The notes beneath the pieces were generated by a model that did not search any database, was not told the DNA's origin, and saw only the letters and a program-made list of their open reading frames with translations. From CAZCPB01 sp044223975 (GTDB taxonomy: Bacteria > Planctomycetota > Phycisphaerae > Phycisphaerales > UBA1924): a DNA stretch of 64,000 nt. The stretch is taken from assembly GCA_044223975.1 (NCBI GenBank), contig JBGALI010000003.1, positions 62,001-126,000 of the forward strand. Reading direction: 5' to 3'. The translations under genes and the position numbers were made by a program. Positions 15,752-26,000 of this stretch are shown piece by piece (positions within the stretch are counted from its first letter, which is position 1; every line of letters starts with the position of its first letter).

Positions 15752-18394
15752 ATGACGGCACACGCATTCACGGCAGCGGCGGTCTTCTTCTCGCTCGCTT
15801 TCGCGGCTCCGGGCGCTTCGGCGGATGAAGTATCGATCGACGGCGTCTGGACCACCGTGAATCAGATCCCGGTGGAACATCTGGCGGGCGGCGCCTGGGT
15901 GCGGCCCGACATTGCCCAGCCCGTCGTGCTGAACGTGGGGGCGCTCAAGAACATCCTGGCGCACGCGCCGCTCGAAGATACCCCCGAGGCGGATCAAGCC
16001 CCGGTGATCCTGCGGCTTCCCACGCCCGAGGGGCGGTTCGCACGGTTCCGCGTGGTCGAGTCGCCGATCATGGAGAAGGGACTGGCGGACCAGTTCCCCG
16101 AGATGAAGACGTACCTGGGCCAGGGGATCGACGACCCGGCGGCGACGCTGCGGGCGGACTGGACCGAGCAGGGGTTCCACGCGCAGGTGCTGACGCCCGA
16201 GGGCAGCTACTGGATTGATCCATACACGCGCGACAACCTGATCGTGTACTCGAGCTACCACAAGGACGGGCTGCGCGATGTGCACGGGTTCCACTGCTTC
16301 ACCGAGGGGCACTTCGTACTGCCCGAGGCGGTGCGCAACGCGGCGAACGTGGCGTTCGCCTCGGGCGGGACGCGGCGGCAGTACCGGCTGGCGAATGCCG
16401 CGACGGGTGAGTACACGGCGTTCTTCGGCGGCACCGTCTCGGCCGGCCAGGCGGCGATCGTGACGGCGATCAACCGGGTGACCGGGGTGTACGAGATCGA
16501 GTGCGCGATCCGGCTGGTGCTGGTGGCGAACAACACCAACGTGGTGTACACGAACTCGGCGACCGATCCGTACACGAACAACAACGGCTCGACGATGCTG
16601 AACCAGAACATCACCGCGTGCAACGCGCAGATCGGCAGCTCGAACTACGACATCGGGCACGTGTTCTCGACGGGCGGCGGCGGCGTCGCGGGGCTGGGCG
16701 TGGTCTGCGGCAGCAGCAAGGCCTGGGGTGTGACCGGATCACCGAGCCCGACGGGCGATGCGTTCTGGATCGACTACGTGGCCCACGAGATGGGGCACCA
16801 GTTCGGCGGCAACCACAACTTCAACGGGACGGGCGGGTCGTGCGGCGGCGGCAACCGCAACGCCGCGACGGCGTACGAGCCGGGCTCGGGCAACTCGATC
16901 ATGGCGTACGCGGGCATCTGCAGCCCCGACGACCTCCAGGCGCACAGCGACGCGTACTTCCAGCACAAGAGCTACGACGAGATCATGGCGTTCGTAGCCT
17001 CGGGGGGGACGTGCTCGAGCAACACGTCGACGGGCAACACGCCGCCGACGGTGAACGCGGGCGCGGACTACACGATCCCGGATAACACGCCGTTCGAGCT
17101 GGTGGCGACGGGGAGCGATGCCGATGGGGACGCGATCACGTTCTTGTGGGACGAGCGGGACCTGGGCGCCGCGCAGGGCTCCAGCGGCGGGATCTTCGTG
17201 GACAACGGGACCAGCCCGTTCATCCGCGGGTGGCCGGCGGTGACGAGCGGGTCGCGCATCGTGCCGCGGCTCTCCAACCTGAAGGCCAACACGTTCGCGG
17301 TGGGCGAGCGCCTGCCGGTGACGAGCCGCACGATCAACTTCCGCTGCACGGTGCGCGACAACCGGGCGGGCGCCGGAGGGGTGAACTTTGACGACATGAA
17401 GATCACGACGACGACGGCGGCGGGCCCGTTCGCGGTGACCGCGCCCAACACGGCGGTGTCGTGGTCGGGTACGCAGACGGTGACGTGGAACGTGACGAAC
17501 ACAACCGCGGCTCCGGTGAGCTGCGCCAACGTGAAGATCCTGCTCTCGACCGACGGCGGCAACACGTGGCCGACCACGCTGGTCGCGAGCACGCCCAACG
17601 ACGGCTCCGAGGCGGTGACCCTGCCGAACGTGTCGACGAGCACGGCTCGCATCAAGGTTGCGGCGGTGGGGAACATCTTCTTCGACATCTCGAACGTGAA
17701 CTTCACGATCACGCCGGGCGCGCCCGCGACGCCCTCGAACGTGGCGGCAACCCCCTCGAGCATCTGCCCGAGCGAATCGACGGCGCTGACGGCGACGGTG
17801 GGGTCGGGCGAGACGGTGTACTGGTACACCGGCGGGTGCGGCACCACCCTGGCAGGAACCGGCAGCCCGCTGAACGTCTCGCCCTCGGCGACGACGACGT
17901 ACTACGCCCGGGCGCGGCGGAACAGCGACAGCGTGTTCAGCACCAACTGCGCTAGCGTGCAGGTGACGGTGGACCCGCTGCCGACGGCGCCGTCGGACGC
18001 GGCGTCTGACCGGACCACGATCCTGTGCAGCGACGGCGGGACGATCACCCTGACCGCGACGGGCGGGACGGGGACCACGGTCCGGTGGTTCAAGGATTCG
18101 TGCGGCGGGGCGCAGGTCGGCACGACCAACCCGCTGACGATCCCGGCGCCGACGTCCAGCACGACGTACTACGTGCGGTACGAGACCAGCTGCGGCAACT
18201 CGGCGTGCGCGAGCACCGCGGTCTTTGTGATCAGTTCGGACTTCAACGCGGACACGTTCATCAGCGGCGACGACTTCGACGCGTTCACCGAGGCGTTCGT
18301 CAACGGCGATCCGTCGGCGGACATCAATGGGGACGGGTTCGTGAGCGGCGAGGACTTCGACGCCTTTACGGAGGCGTTCTACTGGGGTTGCTGA
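15752..18394 (+). CDS. Secreted reprolysin-like zinc metalloprotease with PKD/Ig-like modules and Gly-Cys dockerin tail
   Basis: 880 aa, with a signal peptide (1-24, ending ASA). A prodomain-like region precedes the catalytic domain, which carries HEMGHQFGGNH (about residues 345-355), the HExxHxxGxxH metzincin motif, followed by the Met-turn-like SIMAYAGIC. After it come a PKD-like segment (TVNAGADYTIPDN), an Ig-like domain and two repeats with TVYWYTGGCGTTLAGTG / TVRWFKDSCGGAQVGTT. The tail has the twin DFDxF motif ending Gly-Cys but lacks the leading Cys seen in the other three dockerin proteins. A role in extracellular proteolysis is likely. Confidence 0.87.
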   Translation: MTAHAFTAAAVFFSLAFAAPGASADEVSIDGVWTTVNQIPVEHLAGGAWVRPDIAQPVVLNVGALKNILAHAPLEDTPEADQAPVILRLPTPEGRFARFRVVESPIMEKGLADQFPEMKTYLGQGIDDPAATLRADWTEQGFHAQVLTPEGSYWIDPYTRDNLIVYSSYHKDGLRDVHGFHCFTEGHFVLPEAVRNAANVAFASGGTRRQYRLANAATGEYTAFFGGTVSAGQAAIVTAINRVTGVYEIECAIRLVLVANNTNVVYTNSATDPYTNNNGSTMLNQNITACNAQIGSSNYDIGHVFSTGGGGVAGLGVVCGSSKAWGVTGSPSPTGDAFWIDYVAHEMGHQFGGNHNFNGTGGSCGGGNRNAATAYEPGSGNSIMAYAGICSPDDLQAHSDAYFQHKSYDEIMAFVASGGTCSSNTSTGNTPPTVNAGADYTIPDNTPFELVATGSDADGDAITFLWDERDLGAAQGSSGGIFVDNGTSPFIRGWPAVTSGSRIVPRLSNLKANTFAVGERLPVTSRTINFRCTVRDNRAGAGGVNFDDMKITTTTAAGPFAVTAPNTAVSWSGTQTVTWNVTNTTAAPVSCANVKILLSTDGGNTWPTTLVASTPNDGSEAVTLPNVSTSTARIKVAAVGNIFFDISNVNFTITPGAPATPSNVAATPSSICPSESTALTATVGSGETVYWYTGGCGTTLAGTGSPLNVSPSATTTYYARARRNSDSVFSTNCASVQVTVDPLPTAPSDAASDRTTILCSDGGTITLTATGGTGTTVRWFKDSCGGAQVGTTNPLTIPAPTSSTTYYVRYETSCGNSACASTAVFVISSDFNADTFISGDDFDAFTEAFVNGDPSADINGDGFVSGEDFDAFTEAFYWGC

Positions 18395-18523
18395 GCGGGG
18401 AGAGCCCCGACTCTGACGCAGGATTGCTCGAGGCCCGGGTCGGAGGGGCGGGGGTTCCCGTTTCTCCGATTTGGGCCTTTGAGCTTTTCGGTTTGAGTTT
18501 CTTGGGGTAGCATCAGCCGCCGC

Positions 18524-19567
18524 ATGAAGCTCCCCGCGCCCACCGTCGAACGACTCCGCGCCCTCTACAACGGGGTGTCCGTGTGCGTCACCGGCGGGGC
18601 CGGGTTCATCGGCGGGCACCTGGTCGATGCGCTGCTGTCCGTGGGCGCGGTGATCAGCGTCGTGGACGACCTCTCCAACTCGAACCTGGACCACCTGGCG
18701 GGGCTCATCGAGCTCGAGCCGCAGCGGGTGCGGTTCGTGCACGCGTCGATCCTGGACGACAGCGCCCTGGACGACGCGATCTGCGGCAAGGGGGCGGACG
18801 GTTCGCGGCACGCGCCGGCGCAGGTGGTGTTTCACCACGCGGCGCTCGGGTCCGTGCCGCGCTCGATCGCCGAGCCGCAGCACACCTGGAGCGTGAACAC
18901 GACCGGCACGGTGAGGGTGCTGGAGGCGGCGCGGCGTGCCGGTACGCGGCGGGTGGTGTTCGCCGCGAGTTCGTCGGCGTACGGGGACCAGAAGGGCGCG
19001 GGGGCGAAGGTCGAGACGCAGCTGCCGCAGCCGCTGTCGCCGTACGCGGCGAGCAAGCTGGCGGGTGAGCACCTGATGGGCGTGTACGCGCTGTGCTACG
19101 GGCTCTCGACGGTGTGCCTGCGGTATTTCAACATCTTCGGGCCGCGGCAGCCGGCGGACTCGGCGTACGCGGCCGCGGTGGCGGCGATCACGCGCCGGAT
19201 TCTCGATGGCAACGCGCCGATCGTGTTCGGCGACGGCCGGCAGACGCGGGACTTCACGTACGTGGGGAACGCGGTCTTGGCGACGCTGCTCGGCGGGGCC
19301 TCGGAAACGAAGTTCCAGGGCGACGTGATCAACATCGGGACAGGGCGGCGGGTGAGCATCGTGGAGCTTGCGGAGATGATCGCCAAGGCGTGCGGCGCGC
19401 CGGGTGTGGCGCCGTCGTTCCAGCCGGCGCGGGCGGGCGACCCCCGCGATTCGCTGGCGGACATCACGCGGGCGCGGCAGCTGCTCGGCTACGAGCCGGT
19501 GACGCCGATCGAGGAGGGCCTGGCGGAAACGGTGGCGTGGTCGAAGAAGTCGATGGCGGGCGCGTGA
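18524..19567 (+). CDS. NAD-dependent epimerase/dehydratase (extended SDR, UDP-sugar epimerase type)
   Basis: 347 aa, cytoplasmic. VCVTGGAGFIGGHL (about 20-33) is the Rossmann TGxxGxxG motif and VVDDLSNSN follows as the NAD-binding acidic loop. ASSSAYGD and YAASKLAGEH (about 167-176) give the Ser/Tyr-xxx-Lys catalytic set. C-terminal IGTGRRVSIVELAEMI and RAGDPRDSLADITRA are typical of UDP-GlcNAc/UDP-glucose 4-epimerase-like enzymes. It probably supplies a nucleotide sugar for surface glycans; the exact substrate is not readable. TAGCAT lies 10 nt upstream of the ATG as a possible -10 box. Confidence 0.88.
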   Translation: MKLPAPTVERLRALYNGVSVCVTGGAGFIGGHLVDALLSVGAVISVVDDLSNSNLDHLAGLIELEPQRVRFVHASILDDSALDDAICGKGADGSRHAPAQVVFHHAALGSVPRSIAEPQHTWSVNTTGTVRVLEAARRAGTRRVVFAASSSAYGDQKGAGAKVETQLPQPLSPYAASKLAGEHLMGVYALCYGLSTVCLRYFNIFGPRQPADSAYAAAVAAITRRILDGNAPIVFGDGRQTRDFTYVGNAVLATLLGGASETKFQGDVINIGTGRRVSIVELAEMIAKACGAPGVAPSFQPARAGDPRDSLADITRARQLLGYEPVTPIEEGLAETVAWSKKSMAGA

Positions 19568-19594
19568 CGGGCGGCGGCGAGACGAGGGCGGAGC

Positions 19595-19795
19595 ATGCAG
19601 CGGTTGATCGATGAGCTGGGCGGCATCTACGAACTAGTGCGGCTGGCGGTGATCTCGCGCTTCCGGTTTGGCGGGGCGTACTGGACGTGGCGGCTGTACA
19701 CGGCGTTCGGGAGGGGGTATCCGTCGCGCTCGGAGCTTGTGCGGGGCGTGTTGGCGTACGGGCGGTGGGTGTACAGGACCCGTCGAGGTCGGTGA
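19595..19795 (+). CDS. Small basic hypothetical protein (66 aa)
   Basis: 66 aa with an aromatic/arginine-rich core (RFRFGGAYWTWRLYTAFGRGYPSRSELVRG) and a basic C terminus. No signal peptide. GGGCGGAG precedes the ATG, and it starts 27 nt after the epimerase stop, so it is probably co-transcribed. The pattern WRxxTAFGRG, then an SRxELxRGxLxYGRW stretch, looks like a conserved small family, but I cannot name a function. Confidence 0.55.
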   Translation: MQRLIDELGGIYELVRLAVISRFRFGGAYWTWRLYTAFGRGYPSRSELVRGVLAYGRWVYRTRRGR

Positions 19796-19922
19796 ACGAC
19801 GGGGCGGCGTGGAACTCTTCACATCGCGGTTCGCACGGGGGCGTAGGGCGCGGTACGCTCATGCGCGGCGGTGATCTGCCGTGCGGCGGCGCGGCGCACC
19901 CCCAGAACCGGGAGAGCGGGCC

Positions 19923-20288
19923 ATGGCGGAGCAATCGGCGGGCGGAGGAGGATTCGTGAAGGCTTTCCTGCCCGGGCTGGCGCTCGGGCTGGTGATCGGC
20001 GGCCTTGCGGGCGCGTTCCTGGGACCGATGGTGAGCAACCCTCCCGAGCCGGTGGGAACGGGCAGGAGCGGGGTTCCGATGGTGATCCCGGCGGCGCCGG
20101 GGACGTTCGACGAGCGGGCTCCGGTGAAACCCGAAGCGCCCGCGGATGGGAAGAAGTCAGACGACGGAGCGGCGCCCGATCCGAAGGTGACGCCCCCCGA
20201 AGCCCCCAAGCCGGACGCTCCAAAGCCCGATGCGCCCAAGCCGTCTGACCCCAAGACAACCGATCCGGCAAAGTCACCGCCCAAGTAA
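19923..20288 (+). CDS. Single-span membrane protein with Pro/Lys/Asp-rich tail
   Basis: 121 aa. Residues about 10-38 (FLPGLALGLVIGGLAGAFLGPM) form one Gly-rich membrane helix. The rest is a proline-rich extended tail with the repeat APKPDAPKPDAPKPSDPK, likely exported and spanning the envelope in the manner of TonB-like linkers. No known domain. ATG 19923 was chosen over the upstream ATG 19881 because the extension is shorter than a usual leader and poorly conserved-looking. A hairpin with a T tract ends the unit about 120 nt downstream. Confidence 0.6.
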   Translation: MAEQSAGGGGFVKAFLPGLALGLVIGGLAGAFLGPMVSNPPEPVGTGRSGVPMVIPAAPGTFDERAPVKPEAPADGKKSDDGAAPDPKVTPPEAPKPDAPKPDAPKPSDPKTTDPAKSPPK

Positions 20289-20408
20289 CGGGAAGCGTTC
20301 CGGGCGCGATTCTGGCCGTCGCTGAACAACTTCTGACGCGTGAGAGCAGGACTTGCCGATACCCCGGCATCGCCGTCGGCCCATGGCCGCCGTGCGCGCC
20401 GGGGGTTG

Positions 20409-20441
20409 TCCGGAGAGGGATGACTCCCGGATTCTTTTTTT
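20409..20441 (+). terminator. Rho-independent terminator
   Basis: TCCGG pairs with CCGGA, and GAG pairs with CTC inside it around one bulged A, leaving a 6-nt loop; the stem is followed by TTCTTTTTTT. It lies about 120 nt after the small membrane protein and 150 nt before the OPT gene. The rest of the 300-nt gap (20289-20590) shows only a possible TATCTT box near 20520. Confidence 0.6.
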
Positions 20442-20590
20442 GAGCGGCATCGGCTCGCGTCGCGGCGGAGGTTTTCCCCGGGCATCGGGCGGACGCTTGG
20501 CCCGGGCGTGCGATTTCAAGTATCTTGGGTCCAGCCCGACTCCGGCGGCGGCTTGGCGCGCCGGCATCGTCGGGCGGCCGAGGAATCACG

Positions 20591-22648
20591 ATGACGACGT
20601 TCCAATCCGACCCGGCGCCGATGGACACGGGGGCGGTCCCGGCGGAGATCCCGCTGCTGCCCGAGGACGCGACGCCGGAGGAGAAGGACCGGCACTGGTT
20701 CCGGCACGTGTACCAGGGCGACAAGATGCCGCAGCTGACGGTGCGCGCGGTGGTCATGGGCGGCATCCTGGGGATGCTCATGGCGGCGTCGAACCTGTAC
20801 ACGACGCTGGCGATCGGCTGGAGCTTCGGGGTCGCGATCACCTCGTGCGTGATGTCGTTTGTGATCTGGAACGCGCTGCGCGCGTTGACGGGCGGCAGGC
20901 TGACCCAGATGTCGCTGCTCGAGAACAACTGCATGCAGTCGACCGCGTCGGCGGCGGGGTTCTCGACGGGCTCGACGATCGCGACGATGTTCGGCGCGCT
21001 CCTGCTGCTGGCGGTGGTGCCCGAGGGAAAGACCGCGGCGGACGTGAAGTCGTGGGACATCTCGCCGATCTGGGCGGTGGCGCTGTTCACTCTGTGCACG
21101 GGGCTGATGGGGACGCTGCTGGCGATCCCGCTCAAGCGGCAGATGATCAACCACGAGCAGTTGCGGTTCCCGTCGGGGGTGGCGGCGGCGGAGACGCTGC
21201 GGAGCCTCTACGGGAAGGGTCGCGAGGCCATTGAGAAGGCTTACACGCTGGTGGGCGGGATTGCGCTCGGGGCCATCGTCGGGATCATGAACACGCCCAA
21301 GGACGTGCTGCCGTTCCTGGACAGGCTCCTGCCGTGGCGCCTCCCGGAGCTGGTGCCCGAGCACGGGTTCGGGAAGGTGTACGGCAAGGAGCTGCCGGTT
21401 TTCGGGTTCGAGCCCAGCGTGCTGCTGATCGCGGCCGGCGTGATCACGCGCATGCGCGTGTGCCTGTCGATGTTCTTCGGCGCCGCGGTGCTGAACTGGA
21501 TCGTGGTGCCGTGGCTGGTGGCGCAGGACGTGGCCATGGCGGGCTCCGGCTGGGTCACGGGGCCCGACGGAGTGGTGACATACGACAAGGCGCTGGCGCT
21601 CGAGAACGTGGTGAAGAACGTGGCCCTCACGGGGGACGGGGGCACGCTGCGCGTGACCACGTGGTCGCTATGGGGTGGAACGGCGATCATGGTCTTCGCG
21701 AGCCTGACCTCGGTCGCGATGCAGTGGAGGACGGTGGCGCGGGCGTTCACCTCGCTGGGTGGTGCCAGGGCCGATGTGGGGGGAAGCCAGGCCGAGTCGG
21801 ACGCGATGAAGAGCATCGAGGTGCCGTTCAAGTGGATGGTGATCGGCATGGCGCCGGTGGCGGTCGCGCTGCTGCTGGTGCAGATCGTCGCGTTCAACAT
21901 CTCGTGGTGGGCGGGTCTGATCGCGATCGCGATGTCGTTCGTGCTGTCGCTGGTGGCTTGCCGCGCCACGGGCGAGACGGACACGACGCCGATCGGGGCG
22001 ATGGGCAAGGTGATGCAGTTGATGTTCGCGGTGTTCCACCCGGGGCAGATCGTGCCGAACCTGGCCTCGGCGGGCGTGGCGGCCAACAGCGCGAGCTCAT
22101 CGGCCGACCTTCTGACGGACCTCAAGAGCGGGTACCTGCTAGGGGCCAACGCGCGGAAGCAGTTCCTGGCGCAGTTCTTCGGCGTGTTCTTCGGAACGCT
22201 GGTGATCGTGCCGATCTGGTTCCTGATGGTGCCCGACAAGGCGCACCTGGAAAAGTTTGCCGCGCCGGCCACGCGGACGTGGGAGGCGGTGGCGCGGGTG
22301 CTGACCAAGGGGATCGAGTTCCTGCCGATGTCGGCGCGCTGGGCGATCCTGATGGGGCTGGTGGTCGGGGTCGGTCTGCCGCTCTTGGAGCGTGCGACAC
22401 CCGCCAAGTACCGCAAGTTCCTGCCGTCGGCGATGGGGCTGGGCCTATCGTGGGTGGTGTACTTCAGCAACGCCCTGGGGTTCTTCATCGGCGCCGTGGT
22501 GATCTGGGTGTGGGAGATGTTCAACCAGAGGCACGCGGACAAGTACGCGGTGCCGCTGGCGTCGGGGATGATCGCGGGCGAGTCGCTGATCAAGGCGATC
22601 ATCGCGATGTCGGCGACGGCGATCGGGCTGTGGGGGAGCAAGCCCTGA
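20591..22648 (+). CDS. OPT family oligopeptide transporter
   Basis: 685 aa, with around 15 hydrophobic segments. LTVRAVVMGGILGMLMAASNLY opens the first helices and LENNCMQSTASAAG is the family's NNxxQ(T/S)xASA motif. LRFPSGVAAAETLRSL matches the 'FPSG.A.A..L' region typical of bacterial OPT proteins. The family imports small peptides or metal chelates by proton symport; the substrate is not predictable from sequence. ATG 20591 was chosen because the upstream ORF extension is low-complexity and a soluble N terminus (MTTFQSDPAP) then precedes the first helix at the usual distance. Confidence 0.88.
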   Translation: MTTFQSDPAPMDTGAVPAEIPLLPEDATPEEKDRHWFRHVYQGDKMPQLTVRAVVMGGILGMLMAASNLYTTLAIGWSFGVAITSCVMSFVIWNALRALTGGRLTQMSLLENNCMQSTASAAGFSTGSTIATMFGALLLLAVVPEGKTAADVKSWDISPIWAVALFTLCTGLMGTLLAIPLKRQMINHEQLRFPSGVAAAETLRSLYGKGREAIEKAYTLVGGIALGAIVGIMNTPKDVLPFLDRLLPWRLPELVPEHGFGKVYGKELPVFGFEPSVLLIAAGVITRMRVCLSMFFGAAVLNWIVVPWLVAQDVAMAGSGWVTGPDGVVTYDKALALENVVKNVALTGDGGTLRVTTWSLWGGTAIMVFASLTSVAMQWRTVARAFTSLGGARADVGGSQAESDAMKSIEVPFKWMVIGMAPVAVALLLVQIVAFNISWWAGLIAIAMSFVLSLVACRATGETDTTPIGAMGKVMQLMFAVFHPGQIVPNLASAGVAANSASSSADLLTDLKSGYLLGANARKQFLAQFFGVFFGTLVIVPIWFLMVPDKAHLEKFAAPATRTWEAVARVLTKGIEFLPMSARWAILMGLVVGVGLPLLERATPAKYRKFLPSAMGLGLSWVVYFSNALGFFIGAVVIWVWEMFNQRHADKYAVPLASGMIAGESLIKAIIAMSATAIGLWGSKP

Positions 22649-23095
22649 GGGGGGGCCCCGAGCGGGGCTCTCGCGCACCATTCCGCGCCGAGCTGGCGAG
22701 GGCGGTCCGTAAACACACCGGAAAAGAAGGCGGCCGGCTCCCTCCGCATGGAGTCGACCGCCGAGGTGTAACGCCGGGTGGGTCCTCCCGGCGGTCACAT
22801 AAGTAAGCGTCCAACGGCCCGTGCTGGTACGAAAAATCGGACCGCGATCACAAAAATACTATACGCTTCGTCCGACGTTCGCGCCGCGGCACCGATCAAC
22901 CCCGTTTGGGGTCTTTGCTCCGGGTTCGTTCGGCACCCGATCGTGCGATCCTGCCGATACGGGATGTGCCAGGGCAGGCTTGTCGTTGATCGTGGCTTGG
23001 CCCTAGCATCGCGCCGCGGCCGCGGTTGGACGGCCACGGACGGCGGGAGCTGGGGACTGGCTGAGGATTGGGGGCTGGGGGCGGAGGGATCGCTC
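22649..23095 (+). other. 447-nt intergenic region with a 7-bp hairpin and an AT-richer patch
   Basis: CGCCGGG (22772-22778) and CCCGGCG (22787-22793) form a perfect 7-bp stem with an 8-nt loop and no T tract. A second GC palindrome (GCCCC-GAGC-GGGGC) lies just after the OPT stop. From about 22800 to 22870 the sequence is distinctly AT-richer, which suits a promoter for the following protease, but no clear -35/-10 pair stands out. An open frame continues upstream through this region but looks non-coding. Confidence 0.4.
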
Positions 23096-26000
23096 ATGGC
23101 CTTGGGTTCATCACGGACGGTTGGCGCGGCAGTAAAAAATCAACGCTGGCGCGGCCCCGGCATGGAAATGCTCGAGGAGCGTCGTTTACTCACGACGCCG
23201 GCGTTCGACCTGATCGGACTCACGGCGGCGCGGAACGATGCGGCGTTCTCGGGGATCGACGGCTCGGGCGTGTCGGTGGCCGTGATCGACACGGGGCTTG
23301 ATGCGACGCACCCGCTGCTGTCCCCCCACTACCTGGCGGGGTTCAATTTCATCGACAACACGGCGACGTCGGTGGACGTGGCGGGCCACGGCACCCACGT
23401 GTCGGGGATCGTCGGGGCGACCAACCCGGATATCGGGGTGGCGCCCGGGGTGGGGCTGATCGGGCTGCGGGTCTTCCCCGACAGCGGCGGGGCGAGCAAC
23501 CAGACGGTGACGCGGGCGCTGCAGTGGGTGCTCGATCACCGCGGGCAGTACAACATCGTGGCGGTGAACATGTCGCTGGGGTCGGGGTTCTACACCTCGG
23601 CGTCGCAGGCGCAGAGCGACATCTACGCGGGGGTGATCGGCCGGCTGGAGGCGGCGGGCGTGACCGTGGTCGCGGCGGCGGGGAACTCGTACAAGGACCA
23701 CGAGACGCAGAACTCGGCCACGCCGGGGATCGTGAGCACGCTGGACGTCGGCGCGGTGTGGCAGGACGGGGTGAATACGAACGTCTCGTGGTCGTCGGGG
23801 GCGACGGACTTCACGACGGGCGCGGACCGGATCGCCAGCTTCAGCCAGCGGATCGTGGCGCCCAACGTGGTGTTCGCGCCGGGCGCGATCATCCTGAGCA
23901 CGTACCCGAACAACTCGTACAACCAGGAGGCAGGGACGTCGATGGCGTCGCCGATGGTGGCGGGGACGGTGGCGCTGCTCCAGGAAGCGGCGACGCGGTT
24001 CGGCGGGCGGCTGCTCACGACGAGCGAGGTGCGGTCGTTCATCATCTCCAACGCCGACACCGTGTTCGACGGCGACGACGAGAACGACAACGTCGCCAAC
24101 ACGATGGTGAGCTACCCGCGCCTGAACGTGTACCGGGCGCTGCAGGCGATCAAGACGGCGTTCACGGGGACGGGGGGCGGCGGGGGCGCGACCACGACCG
24201 ATGCCAACGGATCGCTCACGGGCGCGTTCCGCGTGCCCGGCCCGCTGACGGGGCGGAACGATTTTTCGACGACGGCGTCGGTCGGCGCCGACGGCGCGGG
24301 GTCGAGCATCGGCGCGACGGACGTTGACCTGTATCGCTTCGAGCTCTCGACCGCGGGGACGGTGACGGTCGGGACGGCGACCAACGGCGTCAACCCGGTG
24401 GACTTCGACTCGTTCGTGCGCCTGTTTGACTCGAACGGGACGGCGCTGGCGTTCGACGACAACTCGGGGGGCGGGGGTTTTGCAAGGCTCGTGTTCCAGC
24501 TCGCGGCGGGGACGTACTACGCGGGGGTGAGCGGGGCGCCCAACACGGCGTACGACCCGGCGACGGCCGGGAGCGGGATCTCGGGGGCGACGGGGAACTA
24601 CACGCTGGCGATCGGGTTCACCAACGGCGACACGTCGGGAACGATCGGGGGTGCCGAGGACGGGGACCTGGGGACGCTGACCAAGCCGTTCACGATCGAG
24701 GCCCGCGTGGGCGAGGATAACGGCGTACCGACCAGCCGCGCGGACGTGGACCTGTACCGCGTGACCGTGCCCGACGACGGGACGCTCCTCATCGACATCG
24801 ACACGGCGTACGCCGATGACTTCGCGGACACGTTCGTGCGGGTGTTCGACGAGCAGGGGGCGGAGCAGATCACCAACGACAACGGGCTGTCGTTCGACTT
24901 CAACGGCGTCGACGACGAGTACGCCGACGGGATGCTGGTGAGGCGGGTGGGGACGAGCGCGTTCGAGGGGCACACGTCCGACAGCTTCATCGGCGGGACG
25001 GTGGCGCGCGGGGACGTGTACATCATCGGGGTGTCGCACCCCAGCAACGCGTCGTACAACCCCAGCGACCTTGCGACGCGCCCCGTGAGCAGCCCCGGAG
25101 GGCGGTACAAACTCTCGATCACGTTTGTGAGCAACGACCTCAACGGGGCGATCCCGCAAGCGATCAACGACGCGCGGGCTTCGATCCCGACGTCGTTCCA
25201 GCCGGGCATCATCGGGGCCGACGGCATCGTGGGGGGCGGGACGCAGCAGGTCGGCGACCGCGATGTTGACTTCATCAAGCTTGTGCCCGACCAGGCGGGG
25301 ATCCTGGAGATCACCATTGACTCGTACGGCATCGGCGGCAACGCGACGCCGGTCGACACCGTGCTCTATCTCTTCGACGCCAACGGCTCGCTTCTGGCGG
25401 CGGTCGACGATTCGGGGGACAGTCTCGACCCGCACATGCTCTACCGCGTGTCGGGCGGCACGACGTACTACGCGGCGGTCGCGGGGTACGGGAACACGGG
25501 GTTTGATCCGTTCCAGCTTGGGAGCGGGACGCCCGGGGACACGGGCGATTATTACTTCAGCACCGCGCTCCTGCCGCTGTCGGCGGAGGGGACGTACCGC
25601 GATGACACGGTGGGCGCGGGCGGGATGCAGACGCTGGCGCTCAACGACGTCGTGCAGGGGTCGATCGGCGACGACGGGGATTTCCAGTCGGGCGCGGGCG
25701 ATGTGGACGTGTACCGCTTTGCGCCCGCGGCGGCCGGTGTGTACAAGTTTGCCACCAGCACGATCGACACGTTCAGCGCCGACACGTTCATACGGCTCTT
25801 TGATTCCGGCGGGCACGAGCTCTACTTCAACGACAACGCCAGCGCGCTTACGAGTTCGTCGGCGCTGTACGCGACTCTTGGCGCGGGAGCGACGTACTAC
25901 CTGACGGTAAGCGGGGCCACGGCGGGTGCGCGGCTGTACAACCCCTTCACGGGCACGGGCGGGGTGCCGGGGTCGACGGGGGCGTACTCGCTGGAGGTGA

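Noticed and set aside
16739..19072. 777-aa open frame on the minus strand
   Set aside because: Antisense to the reprolysin and epimerase; no motif.
22649..23095. Possible riboswitch in the leader of the LEPR-XLL subtilase
   Set aside because: Only a simple 7-bp hairpin is present; no conserved aptamer core recognised.
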